NCBI RefSeq assembly: GCF_021044885.1
Contig: NZ_JAJNOD010000005.1
Location: 124,001 to 188,000, forward strand
Length of the DNA stretch: 64,000 nucleotides
Direction: 5' to 3'
Origin: Microbacterium nymphoidis
GTDB lineage: Bacteria > Actinomycetota > Actinomycetes > Actinomycetales > Microbacteriaceae
Part shown: in pieces, positions 15,795 to 24,654 of the stretch
Numbering within the stretch: the stretch's first letter is position 1
How the letters are laid out: each line of letters opens with the position of its first letter
Program-made: the position numbers and the translations under genes
The notes under the pieces: generated by a model
What the model saw: only the letters and a program-made list of their open reading frames with translations
Database searches by the model: none
Told to the model about the DNA's origin: nothing

Positions 15795-18587
15795 ATGGCG
15801 GGCGCAGGATCGGACTGGAAGGATCAGCTCGCGCCACCGCCCGACGAAGACGAGTTCGCCATGGTCGGCCTTCTCTTCCAGCTGCGCACGCTCACCCGCA
15901 CCGGTGCGCAGTGGACGGCGCCCCAGGCCAAGCCCGCCGACGCAGTGCGTGCACGCGGGCGGCAGCGGCTCGCGGTCCGACCAGCGCTTCGCAGCTCCGC
16001 GGGCAACTGGACAACGGGACAGGTGACGTGGAGCTCGCTCAAGCACAAGCACGAGCGGCTCCATCTGGATCGTCGTCACGTGAACTGGTTCGGCCAGTTC
16101 GTCGCGCTGCATCGCAATCGCACCGAGGGGTTCCGTGCCACGGAGCCGGACTGGCTCTATCTCGACGACTTCGCCAGTCCCCTGCTCTGGCCGCTGCTCG
16201 CGGAGGGCGCGGGCCTCGGCATTCCCTTCGTCACCGGCAAACGGGCCACCGACGTGCGCATCGCCGATGCAGCCGAGGTCCACCTCGAGCTCGTGCGCGA
16301 CGGCGGCACTGAGTCCCTGCGGCTGACCCCCCAGGTACGCATAGACGGAGAGCCCATTCTTCCCACCGGCACCATCGGCGATCACGGCCTCTACCGGTGC
16401 GAGTTCCGCGGCGGTCTTCAGGTGCTGCTCGCTCCCGTCACCGCCGAAGCCACCGACGTGCTGCGCTGGGAACAGCCCTTCCTGCGCATCCCGGGCGAGG
16501 ACGTCGACGAGTTCCTGAAGCACTACCTGCCCGACCTCGCCGCACGTCTGCCGGTCACCGGACGCGGAGTGAAGGTCCCCCAGGTCACCACCGTCACGGT
16601 GCTGCAGGTCCACTTCGGCGATGACGATGCGCTCACCACCCGATGGGGCACGCGCACCGGCACACGGTGGACCCCCCTGCCAGACCCACCCGAACTCGAT
16701 CTCCCAGTCCCGGTGCGGCCGCGCTGGGAAGGCGCCGAAGCGGCGGCGTTCGTCACGGAGAGCATTCCCCTCATCGAGGCCGCCGGCATCATCGTCGAGC
16801 GGCACGGCGAAGACCCCGGCTACGTGCATCGCCGGGACGACCCCACGCTCCGCTTCAGCGCCGTGCCTCGCGAGGGCGACAACGACTGGTTCGACCTGGG
16901 CTTCGTGGTGCTCATCGGACCGTACACGGTCGCGCTCAAGGACATCTTCACCGCCCTCAGCCGCGGCCGCGACAAGCTGCTCATGGTGGACAAGAGCTGG
17001 CTGTCGCTGCATCACCCGGTCTTCGACGCGCTGCGCGAGCTCATCGAGGAGGGAACGCAGCTGCGCGAGTGGGAGACGGGCGCCATCGTGCCACGCGCTC
17101 GCGCCGATCTCTTCGAGCCCTTCGAGGACACCGCCGATCAGACGCCGGAGGCCCGACAATGGCGCCGCGCGGCCCGGGCGCTCACCCAGCCGCCCGCCCC
17201 GATCGACCCACCGCCGCTGCTGCAGGCCGACCTCCGCCCCTATCAGCTGGAGGGGTTCCGGTGGCTCGCACACCTCTGGGACCACGGGCTCGGAGGCGTG
17301 CTGGCCGACGACATGGGACTCGGCAAGACGGTGCAGACCATCGCGCTGCTCGTCCACGCCGAAGGCACCGGGTCCCCGTTCCTGGTCGTCGCCCCCACAT
17401 CCGTGGTGGGCGGATGGGCCGATGAGATCGCCCGCTTCGCCCCTCACCTGCGCGTCGCGGTGATCGCGAGCACGAAGGATGAGATCCCGGCTGACACGGA
17501 TGTGGTCATCACCTCCTACGCCATCCTCCGGCTCGAGGCGGATCGCCTCGTCGCCCGCACCTGGGCGGGCGTGGTGCTGGACGAGGCCCAGTACGTGAAG
17601 AACCCCGGCTCCCAGGTGCACGAGGTCGCGCGCCAGCTGGACGCACGGATGACCATCGCCCTCACCGGCACCCCGCTGGAGAACTCCCTCACCGACGTCT
17701 GGGCGATCTTCCGCATCGTCGCACCGGGACTGTTCGCCTCGCGCATCACCTTCGCCAACCGGTTCATCAAGGCGCACAGCGCGGAGCGCATCGGCGAACT
17801 GCGACGACGTATCCGCCCGCTGCTGCTGCGGCGCACCAAGGCCAACGTGGCCTCCGAGCTGCCGGCGAAGTCCGAGCAGATCGTCCACGTCGACCTCGAT
17901 CCGGCGCATCGGGCGCTGTACGACCGCTATCTCCAGCGCGAGCGTCAGAAGCTCCTCGATCTGGTGCAGGATCTGGATCGCAACCGCTTCATCGTGTTCC
18001 GATCGCTCACGCTCCTGCGCCTGCTCGCGCTCGATCCCCGCCTCATCCCCACCGAAGAGGAGCAGGGGCCGCCGGAGATCCCGTCCGCCAAGCTGGACGA
18101 GCTGATCGATCGCATCTCGGACCTCGCCGCAGAGGGGCATCGCGCGCTGGTCTTCAGCCAGTTCACCGGCTATCTCGCTCTCGTCCGCGAACGCCTCACC
18201 GCCGCCGGCATCGACCACGAGTACCTCGACGGGGCCACTCGGCGCCGCGCCTCGGTGATCGACGACTTCCGCACCGGTGATGCTCCCGTGTTCCTCATCA
18301 GCCTGCGCGCCGGCGGCGTCGGGCTCACCATCACCGAAGCGGACTATGTGTTCCTGCTGGACCCGTGGTGGAACCCCGCCGCCGAGGCGCAGGCCATCGA
18401 TCGCACACATCGGATCGGTCAGACACGACCGGTGATGGTGTACCGCCTGGTCGCCCGCGACACCATCGAGGAGAAGGTCCTCGCCCTCGGCGAGCGCAAG
18501 CGACGGCTGTTCGACGAGGTCATCGACGGCGGCGATCTGTTTGCGGGGGAGCTCACCGCCTCGGACATCCGCGGTCTTCTGGACTGA
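15795..18587 (+). CDS. SNF2/Rad54-family DEAD-type helicase
   Basis: 930 residues. The first ~440 form the bacterial SNF2-associated N-terminal domain. The motor has motif I DDMGLGKT at residues 505-512, motif II DEAQ at 596-599, the SNF2 markers LTGTPLENSLTDVWAIF and LLRRTKANVASELPAKSE, then in lobe two LVFSQFTGYLALVRERL, FLISLRAGGVGLTITEADYVFLLDPWWNPAAEAQAIDRTHRIGQ. These are ATP-driven double-stranded DNA translocases that remodel protein-DNA complexes. The role in bacteria is poorly defined; relatives act in DNA repair or recovery of stalled RNA polymerase. No zinc-finger SWIM domain is visible. It stands alone with a probable leaderless promoter. Confidence 0.95.
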   Translation: MAGAGSDWKDQLAPPPDEDEFAMVGLLFQLRTLTRTGAQWTAPQAKPADAVRARGRQRLAVRPALRSSAGNWTTGQVTWSSLKHKHERLHLDRRHVNWFGQFVALHRNRTEGFRATEPDWLYLDDFASPLLWPLLAEGAGLGIPFVTGKRATDVRIADAAEVHLELVRDGGTESLRLTPQVRIDGEPILPTGTIGDHGLYRCEFRGGLQVLLAPVTAEATDVLRWEQPFLRIPGEDVDEFLKHYLPDLAARLPVTGRGVKVPQVTTVTVLQVHFGDDDALTTRWGTRTGTRWTPLPDPPELDLPVPVRPRWEGAEAAAFVTESIPLIEAAGIIVERHGEDPGYVHRRDDPTLRFSAVPREGDNDWFDLGFVVLIGPYTVALKDIFTALSRGRDKLLMVDKSWLSLHHPVFDALRELIEEGTQLREWETGAIVPRARADLFEPFEDTADQTPEARQWRRAARALTQPPAPIDPPPLLQADLRPYQLEGFRWLAHLWDHGLGGVLADDMGLGKTVQTIALLVHAEGTGSPFLVVAPTSVVGGWADEIARFAPHLRVAVIASTKDEIPADTDVVITSYAILRLEADRLVARTWAGVVLDEAQYVKNPGSQVHEVARQLDARMTIALTGTPLENSLTDVWAIFRIVAPGLFASRITFANRFIKAHSAERIGELRRRIRPLLLRRTKANVASELPAKSEQIVHVDLDPAHRALYDRYLQRERQKLLDLVQDLDRNRFIVFRSLTLLRLLALDPRLIPTEEEQGPPEIPSAKLDELIDRISDLAAEGHRALVFSQFTGYLALVRERLTAAGIDHEYLDGATRRRASVIDDFRTGDAPVFLISLRAGGVGLTITEADYVFLLDPWWNPAAEAQAIDRTHRIGQTRPVMVYRLVARDTIEEKVLALGERKRRLFDEVIDGGDLFAGELTASDIRGLLD

Positions 18588-18664
18588 TCACCCACAGGTC
18601 GCGCCCGTTCTGAGCGCCCTGCGGGACGGCTGGGGGGACACGTTACGGCGGGCGACGCCATCGC

Positions 18665-18778
18665 TGGTCTCAGCAAGTGCTCCTTCGCGTCTGCTCTCGC
18701 ACATCATGTGAGACCAGGCTGACGACTGGTCTCAGCAATCGTTCGATCGCAGGTCCCGACGAACATCTTGTGAGACCG
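18665..18778. repeat. Two tandem family D palindromes
   Basis: Two units with a 62-bp period. Each opens with TGGTCTCAGCAA and closes with TGTGAGACC. Arms are 18665-18672/18709-18716 and 18727-18734/18771-18778. They lie between the SNF2 gene and the sugar-transport operon. The rest of the 440-bp gap holds the direct repeats at 18878-18907 and no gene I can support. Confidence 0.75.
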
Positions 18779-18877
18779 GAGCCGCAGCCGCCGTCCTCCG
18801 TGCGCGTGGCAGCAGTGGGCAGCCCGCCCCGGCACACGGGAATGGATGCTGCGTGAGAGCTACTTCGATCAGAGTGC

Positions 18878-18907
18878 ACCAGTTCACACCAATTCAGACC
18901 AATAGAA
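18878..18907 (+). promoter_or_regulatory. Three 10-bp direct repeats, candidate operator
   Basis: ACCAGTTCAC, ACCAATTCAG and ACCAATAGAA follow one another at one helical turn each, 120 bp upstream of the first permease gene. Phased direct repeats of this kind are typical operators for multimeric regulators. A DeoR-family regulator is encoded at the far end of the locus. Confidence 0.45.
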
Positions 18908-19028
18908 GCCGGGATGGGATCTGGAGTTGACGGATGCCCGTATGCCCCGGCATGCTGAAAACTCCACTGATCATCCGGGTCAACCGCCGCATCGTCGCGT
19001 AGCGCCCCCTCGACGCCGAGGAAATCCC

Positions 19029-19949
19029 ATGACGTTCACCCTCAATAGAGAACAGAACATCACAAAAGAAACCAAACCTCGTCGAATCTCCGACGGGCTT
19101 TTCGCCGTGCTCCTGGCCGCGCCCGGACTCGCCCTCCTGCTGGCGGTGGTGGTCTATCCGCTCGTCACCGCTCTGGTGACCGCCTTCTTCAAGCAGAGCC
19201 TCGTGCTACCGGGACGTGAGTTCGTCGGCCTGCAGAACGTCATCGACGTCCTCACCGGCGATTTCGGCCGCCTGCTGGGGCAGACGCTCGTCTTCACGCT
19301 GGGCACCACGATCTTCCCGTTCATCATCGGCATGGCTCTCGCCCTCGCCCTGAACACCCGGATCCCCGGCGGCAAGACGCTGCGCGGCCTGATGCTACTG
19401 CCGTGGCTCATCCCCGGCGTGGTGGTCTCGTTCCTCTGGATGTGGATCTTCAACGCCAACTACGGCGTGATGAACGCGCTGCTGCAGGCGCTCGGCGTGA
19501 TCAGCGAGCCCCAGGCGTGGCTGGCGCAGCCCGGGACGGCAATGATCGCGGTCATCGTCGCCAAGACGTGGCAGTCCTTCCCCTGGATGATGGTGATGCT
19601 GCTCGCCGGCCTCCAGACCGTCCCGAAGGAGCTCCACGAGGCCGCGGAGATCGACGGTGCCGGCACCATCCGCCGTTTCTTCTCGATCACGGTGCCGCAG
19701 ATCCGCGGCATCATCGGCCTCGTCCTGCTGCTGGAGTTCATCTGGAACTTCCAGCACTTCGACATCATCTACGTGCTCACCGGGGGTGGTCCCGCCGGTT
19801 CCACGCAGACCTTCGCCACGGCGGTCTACGACACCGCGTTCCACGGCTTCGATCTGGGTCATGCCGGCGCGCTCGGACTGCTCTGGATGATCCTCCTGAT
19901 GGGTCTCGTCGTCGTGTACGTGCGCTTCTCGGAGAAGGGGGAGAAGTGA
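19029..19949 (+). CDS. Sugar ABC transporter permease 1 (MalF/UgpA type)
   Basis: 306 residues from ATG 19029 with GAGGAAA 5 nt upstream. Six membrane helices are predicted by eye. The EAA loop, EAAEIDGAGTIRRFFSITVPQI, which docks on the ATPase, lies in the second half. The protein belongs to the first-permease class of CUT1 carbohydrate importers. It is followed with a stop/start overlap (TGATG) by the second permease and then by the binding protein. No ATPase gene is present in the locus, so a shared MsiK-like ATPase encoded elsewhere is likely. Expression may be controlled at the 10-bp repeats upstream. Confidence 0.93.
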   Translation: MTFTLNREQNITKETKPRRISDGLFAVLLAAPGLALLLAVVVYPLVTALVTAFFKQSLVLPGREFVGLQNVIDVLTGDFGRLLGQTLVFTLGTTIFPFIIGMALALALNTRIPGGKTLRGLMLLPWLIPGVVVSFLWMWIFNANYGVMNALLQALGVISEPQAWLAQPGTAMIAVIVAKTWQSFPWMMVMLLAGLQTVPKELHEAAEIDGAGTIRRFFSITVPQIRGIIGLVLLLEFIWNFQHFDIIYVLTGGGPAGSTQTFATAVYDTAFHGFDLGHAGALGLLWMILLMGLVVVYVRFSEKGEK

Positions 19950-20869
19950 TGACCATCACCGACGCCCCCACCCCCGCCACCACCAGGGAGACCCCGATGA
20001 GCACCGTCACCCCGCGCCCGCGTCGCGCCAACCTGCTCCGCTCCGAGAGCCGGGGCGTCCGGATCAGCGCCTGGATCGCCGTGATCGTGTGCGGCGGCTT
20101 CGCCCTCCTCCCGATCTACTGGCTGCTGGCGACGTCTCTCACACCGCGTACCGAGGTGTTCGCTTTCCCGCCGCGCCTGTGGCCGACGCAGATCTCGTTC
20201 GAGGCGTACACCTCACTCGTGAACAACCCCGCACTGTTCACCTACCTCGGCAACAGCGTCATCGTCTCCGTGATCACCGCCGTGCTCTCGGTGCTGGTCT
20301 CCGCGTACATGGGCTACTCGTTCTCGAAGTTCCGCTACCGCGGACGGCGATCCCTGATGTACTTCGTGCTGGCGTCGCAGATGTTCCCGCAGGCACTCCT
20401 GCTGGTCACGCTGTACACGGTGTTCGCCGCGTACAACCTCCTCAACACCTACACCGCACTCGTGCTGTCGTTCACCACGTTCACGCTGCCGCTGTGCGTG
20501 TGGATGCTGAAGGGGTTCTTCGACACCATCCCGGACGAACTGATCGAAGCGGCGCGCGTGGACGGCGCCTCGCGGCTGCGCATCATCCACTCGATCATCC
20601 TGCCGCTGTCCGCTCCTGGCCTCATCGCGGCGGGCCTGTTCGCCTTCGTGCGCGGCTGGAACGACTTCGTGTTCGCCCTCACGCTCGCCGGCCCGGACAA
20701 GCAGACCCTGCCGCCGGGCCTGGTGAACACCTACATCGGCGAGGCTTCGACCGCGTGGCCCGAGCTGATGGCCGCCTCCCTGGTGGTGTCCCTGCCCGTC
20801 GCCATCGCCTTCATCGCCCTGCAGCGCTTCCTCGTCGGCGGCATGACCGCCGGCGCGGTCAAGGGCTGA
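19949..20869 (+). CDS. Sugar ABC transporter permease 2 (MalG/UgpE type)
   Basis: 306 residues beginning at ATG 19949, which overlaps the stop codon of permease 1 and has AGAAGGGGGAG just upstream. The first ~35 residues are a soluble, Thr/Pro-rich extension that is longer than usual. Six helices follow. The EAA loop is EAARVDGASRLRIIHSIILPLS, and the C-terminal FLVGGMTAGAVKG is the common end of MalG-type permeases. Together with permease 1 it forms the channel of a CUT1 importer for an oligosaccharide or related carbohydrate. Confidence 0.93.
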   Translation: MTITDAPTPATTRETPMSTVTPRPRRANLLRSESRGVRISAWIAVIVCGGFALLPIYWLLATSLTPRTEVFAFPPRLWPTQISFEAYTSLVNNPALFTYLGNSVIVSVITAVLSVLVSAYMGYSFSKFRYRGRRSLMYFVLASQMFPQALLLVTLYTVFAAYNLLNTYTALVLSFTTFTLPLCVWMLKGFFDTIPDELIEAARVDGASRLRIIHSIILPLSAPGLIAAGLFAFVRGWNDFVFALTLAGPDKQTLPPGLVNTYIGEASTAWPELMAASLVVSLPVAIAFIALQRFLVGGMTAGAVKG

Positions 20870-20909
20870 TCCCACCCATCGCACCACACACCCTCGAAGA
20901 GGAGGACTC

Positions 20910-22232
20910 ATGTCCGAGACCCCCGTGCTCCGCACACCCATCACCCGCCGTCAGGCCCTCACCTGGCTCGGCCTCGGCGCCGCAGCCGCCACCCTCGCGG
21001 CCTGTGCTCCCACCGGATCCGGTGCTGCACCCGGCGCGGCCCTGCCCACCGGAGGAAGCGCCAAGCCCACCGACTTCGCGTTCGCCAGCTGGTCACTGAC
21101 CGAGGAGGCGTCCGCCCCGGCCATCAAGGAACTGCTCAGCGGATTCGAGTCGAAGAACTCCATCTCGATCAAGCAGACCTCGTTCCCGTACAACGAGTAC
21201 TTCAACCAGCTCATGCTCCAGGTGCGCGGCGGCCAGTTCACCGGCGCCGCCCACGTGGATGTCGCGTGGCTGGCATCGCTCGCCGCGCTCGGCAAGCTGG
21301 CCGACGTCTCCGCGTTCACCGCGAAGCGCGGCTACACCGACTCGGCGCTGGAGGCCGCGCAGTACCAGGGCGTGCAGTACGCGTTCCCGTGGACCATCGG
21401 CGCGATCGGCCTGGTCACCAACTCGGAGATCCTCGGCAAGGCCGGCATCGACGCGAACGCCTTCCCCACGTCGATCGACGACTTCGAGGCCGCGCTGGTC
21501 AAGCTCAAGGGGCTCGGCAACGGGCTCATCCCCTACGCGGCGTCGACGAAGGCAGCGCAGCTCAAGGACATCCTCATCTGGATGCAGACGTTCGGTTCCA
21601 CCCTCGTCAAGGACGGCACCGTCACGATCGGCGACGACGCCAGTATCGAGGCCGTCACCTGGTACAAGAGCCTGTACGACCAGGGCCTGATCGCCGCCGA
21701 CGTGGATCGCTTCGACGCTCGCTCGCTGTTCGCCCAGGGGCGCACCGCCATCTACGACGACGCACCCGTGGGGCGCAGCTCGGTGCTCAAGGACTCGCCC
21801 GACGCGAACCTCGGCGACAAGCTCGTGCCCGTCTCGCGTCCGGTGCTGAAGTCCGGCGACACCCCGCGCGCGCTGGTGTGGGGCGGCGCGATCGCCGTGA
21901 TCACCGGCGCAGGTTCGGAGACCGCGGCGGAGTTCGGCCAGTGGGCCACCAGCGATCTCGACACGGTCCTGGCGGACTACGCCAACCGCGGTCTGCCGCC
22001 CGTGACCACGGAGGCGCTCACCTCCGACGCCGTCACGTCGGACGCGTTCGGTTCGCTGTTCAGCGAGCGCATCACGGCCACGGCGACCACCAACCCGTTC
22101 TGGCAGTACCCGCAGTACGCACAGATCGAGAGCACCATCGCGGAGAAGGTGCAGGCCGTCCTGGTCGGCTCCGCCACCCCCGCCGACGCGATGAAGTCCG
22201 CCGGGGAGGCCGCGCAGAAGCTGATCGCCTGA
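20910..22232 (+). CDS. Extracellular sugar-binding lipoprotein of the ABC importer
   Basis: 440 residues. The N-terminus ITRRQALTWLGLGAAAATLAAC carries a twin-arginine pair (residues 13-14) and a lipobox with Cys 32, so it is probably exported folded by Tat and anchored as a lipoprotein. The mature part has the two-lobed class of family-1 solute-binding proteins (FASWSLTEE ... HVDVAWLASLAALGKLADVSAF ... FAQGRTAIYDDAPVG). It captures the sugar and delivers it to the two permeases encoded just upstream. A hairpin follows its stop codon and may raise its transcript level over the next gene. Confidence 0.92.
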   Translation: MSETPVLRTPITRRQALTWLGLGAAAATLAACAPTGSGAAPGAALPTGGSAKPTDFAFASWSLTEEASAPAIKELLSGFESKNSISIKQTSFPYNEYFNQLMLQVRGGQFTGAAHVDVAWLASLAALGKLADVSAFTAKRGYTDSALEAAQYQGVQYAFPWTIGAIGLVTNSEILGKAGIDANAFPTSIDDFEAALVKLKGLGNGLIPYAASTKAAQLKDILIWMQTFGSTLVKDGTVTIGDDASIEAVTWYKSLYDQGLIAADVDRFDARSLFAQGRTAIYDDAPVGRSSVLKDSPDANLGDKLVPVSRPVLKSGDTPRALVWGGAIAVITGAGSETAAEFGQWATSDLDTVLADYANRGLPPVTTEALTSDAVTSDAFGSLFSERITATATTNPFWQYPQYAQIESTIAEKVQAVLVGSATPADAMKSAGEAAQKLIA

Positions 22233-22236
22233 CCCC

Positions 22237-22267
22237 GTGCCCGCCGACGCCGGTCGTCGGCGGGCAC
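22237..22267 (+). terminator. Strong intercistronic hairpin after the binding-protein gene
   Basis: Perfect 13-bp stem (GTGCCCGCCGACG at 22237-22249, complement at 22255-22267) with a 5-nt loop. It starts 5 nt after the stop codon. As the next gene is 107 bp on and on the same strand, it is likely an attenuator or mRNA stabiliser as much as a terminator. Confidence 0.6.
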
Positions 22268-22339
22268 ACCCCTGATTTCGCACCACCGCTGGCACGGCCC
22301 CACGGCCGGCAGCACACGTCCCGAAAGGACATCGCCATC

Positions 22340-24580
22340 ATGCGCACCCAGACCGTCGAAGCCGACATCATCGTCGTCGGAGGAGGCCTGGCCGGTGTGA
22401 GCGCAGCCGTTGCCGCAGCGCGGCAGGGCCGCTCCGTCGCCCTCATCAACAACCGCCCGGTCCTCGGCGGCAACTCGTCCTCGGAGGTGCGCGTGTGGGT
22501 CTGCGGGGCCACCGCGCACGGCAACCAGCGGTGGGCTCGCGAGAGCGGGATCATCGGCGAGATGTACGTCGAGAACCAGTTCCGGAACCCGGAGGGAAAC
22601 CCCGTCTACTGGGACGACGTCGTGCTGGACACCGTGCGTCGTGAGAAGAACATCCGCCTCTTCCTCAACACCGAAGTCTCCGAGGTGGAGGCATCCGGAC
22701 CGGAGGACGCCCGACGCATCGACGCCGTCACCGGGTGGACGATGGGCAGCGAGGTGCGCACCCGTTTCACGGCGCCCATCGTCCTCGACTGCACGGGCGA
22801 CGGGCTCGTGGGCGCCATCGCGGGGGCGCGTCACCGGCTCGGCAAGGAGGGACGCGCGGAGTTCGGCGAGGAATGGGCCCCGGAGGAGCCGGTGCGCGAG
22901 TTCCTCGGCTCGACGCTGCTCTTCTACACGAAGGACGTCGGCCGCCCGGTCAAGTATGTGGCACCCGAGTCCGCCATCGACATCTCGCACACCCCGATCC
23001 CCACCTCGCGCGTCATCCGTTCCGGCGATTCCGGCGCCCACTACTGGTGGATCGAATGGGGCGGAGAGCTGGACATCGTGGACGACAACGAGCGCATCCG
23101 CGATGAGCTCCGCGGGGTGATCCTCGGGATCTGGGACTACATCAAGAACTCCGGGCGCTTCGATGCCGACAACCTCACCCTCGAGTGGATCGGGAACCTT
23201 CCCGGCAAGCGCGAGTACCGCCGTTTCATCGGCGACTACACCCTGACCCAGCACGACGTGATCGATCAGACCGCCTTCGAGGACGGCGTGGCGTTCGGCG
23301 GCTGGTCGATCGACCTGCACCCGGCGGCCGGGATGTACGCCGAGGGTGCGGGCGCGCTTCAGCGCTTCTCCGACGGACTGTTCGAGATCCCGTTCCGCTC
23401 GCTGTACTCGCAGAACGTGGAGAACCTGCTGTTCGCGGGGCGCGACGTCTCCGCCACGCATGTGGCCTTCGGCGCCGCGCGGGTGATGGCCACCTGCGCG
23501 GCCATGGGTGAGGCCGCGGGCACCGCGGCGGCCATGTGCATCGAACGGGGCGTCACGCCGCGGGAGCTGCATGACGATGCCCGGGAGGATCTGCGCCAGC
23601 GGCTGCTGCGCTGGGATGCCTCCGTGCTGGGCGTGCGCAACGAGGATCCCGAGGACATCGCGCGCACCGCCACGGTGACCGCGTCCGGACACCGAGAGGT
23701 CATCGCCGCGGGCACGCCCGGCACCGCCGTCGAACACCAGCTCACCGACGATCTCGGCATCGTGATCCCGGTGGATCCGGTGCTGGAGTCGGTGCGGCTG
23801 TGGGTGGCGGCCACCGAGGACACCACCCTCACGGTCGAGGTGTTCAGCACCGGGCGCCGCCAGAACGTCGTGCCCGCGCACCGTGAGCACGCGGCGACCG
23901 TGCCGGTGGCTGCGGGGCCGGCGCGATGGGTCGACGTGCCCACCCCGTTCGCCCCGGCCGACCCGCAGAACGCTGTGGTCGTGCTGCGGGCCAATCCGGC
24001 GCTCACGGTGCATACCGATGCGCTCACCCCCGGCACCCTCACGCTGGTGCACCGCCTCGACAGCGACGACCAGAACGTCTCGATCAGCACCGACGAGCTT
24101 CTCGTGCAGTGGCCCACCAAGCCGTTGCGCGGGCGGGCCGTCGCCTTCCGCGCCGAGCCGGTGTCGCGCGCTCTCGCTCCGGAACGCGCGATCGGCGGCT
24201 ACCAGCGTCCGTTCGGCGGGCCGAACATGTGGGCCTCGGCACCGCTGTCCGACGGCGACGCCGAACTGCGCCTCACCTGGGACGCCGCGGTGACTGCGCG
24301 CGAGGTGCGCCTCGTGTTCGACGACGATGTGGACCTGGAGCTGAACACGCTGCATCATCACCGCAGTCCCGATGAGGTGCTTCCGCAGCTCGTGCGCGAC
24401 TACCGCGTCGAGACCCGCGACGAATCCGGGTGGACCACGGTCATCGAGGTCTCCGGCAACCGTCACCGTCACCGGATCCACCCGCTGCCCGCCACGCCGT
24501 TCGACGCGCTGCGCGTCGTGGTCACGGCGACCAACGGGGCCCCGGAAGCGCGCATCGTCTCCCTGCGAGTGCAGTCGTGA
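22340..24580 (+). CDS. FAD-dependent oxidoreductase with C-terminal beta-rich domain
   Basis: 746 residues from ATG 22340, preceded by GAAAGGAC. DIIVVGGGLAGVSAAVAAARQG is the GxGxxG FAD-binding turn, followed by GGNSSSEVRVWVCGA and the late ENLLFAGRDVSATHVAFGAARVMATCAAMGEAAGTAA motif of the FAD_oxidored (PF12831-like) family. Residues beyond ~460 form two beta-rich segments, the last resembling a carbohydrate-binding (discoidin-like) fold. There is no signal peptide. Its place between a sugar-binding protein and a LacI-type protein suggests it oxidises the imported carbohydrate or a derivative. The reaction is not known. Confidence 0.85.
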   Translation: MRTQTVEADIIVVGGGLAGVSAAVAAARQGRSVALINNRPVLGGNSSSEVRVWVCGATAHGNQRWARESGIIGEMYVENQFRNPEGNPVYWDDVVLDTVRREKNIRLFLNTEVSEVEASGPEDARRIDAVTGWTMGSEVRTRFTAPIVLDCTGDGLVGAIAGARHRLGKEGRAEFGEEWAPEEPVREFLGSTLLFYTKDVGRPVKYVAPESAIDISHTPIPTSRVIRSGDSGAHYWWIEWGGELDIVDDNERIRDELRGVILGIWDYIKNSGRFDADNLTLEWIGNLPGKREYRRFIGDYTLTQHDVIDQTAFEDGVAFGGWSIDLHPAAGMYAEGAGALQRFSDGLFEIPFRSLYSQNVENLLFAGRDVSATHVAFGAARVMATCAAMGEAAGTAAAMCIERGVTPRELHDDAREDLRQRLLRWDASVLGVRNEDPEDIARTATVTASGHREVIAAGTPGTAVEHQLTDDLGIVIPVDPVLESVRLWVAATEDTTLTVEVFSTGRRQNVVPAHREHAATVPVAAGPARWVDVPTPFAPADPQNAVVVLRANPALTVHTDALTPGTLTLVHRLDSDDQNVSISTDELLVQWPTKPLRGRAVAFRAEPVSRALAPERAIGGYQRPFGGPNMWASAPLSDGDAELRLTWDAAVTAREVRLVFDDDVDLELNTLHHHRSPDEVLPQLVRDYRVETRDESGWTTVIEVSGNRHRHRIHPLPATPFDALRVVVTATNGAPEARIVSLRVQS

Positions 24581-24654
24581 CGCGGGCACCGGGCCGGACC
24601 GCTACGGTGAGTGCACGGGCGGCATCCCGATCGGCCGCATCGAGGAGCGCGACA

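Noticed and set aside
15522..18410. 962-residue minus-strand open frame
   Set aside because: Antisense of the SNF2 helicase, whose motifs are intact on the plus strand.
21977..24589. 870-residue minus-strand open frame
   Set aside because: Antisense of the FAD oxidoreductase; no recognisable domains.
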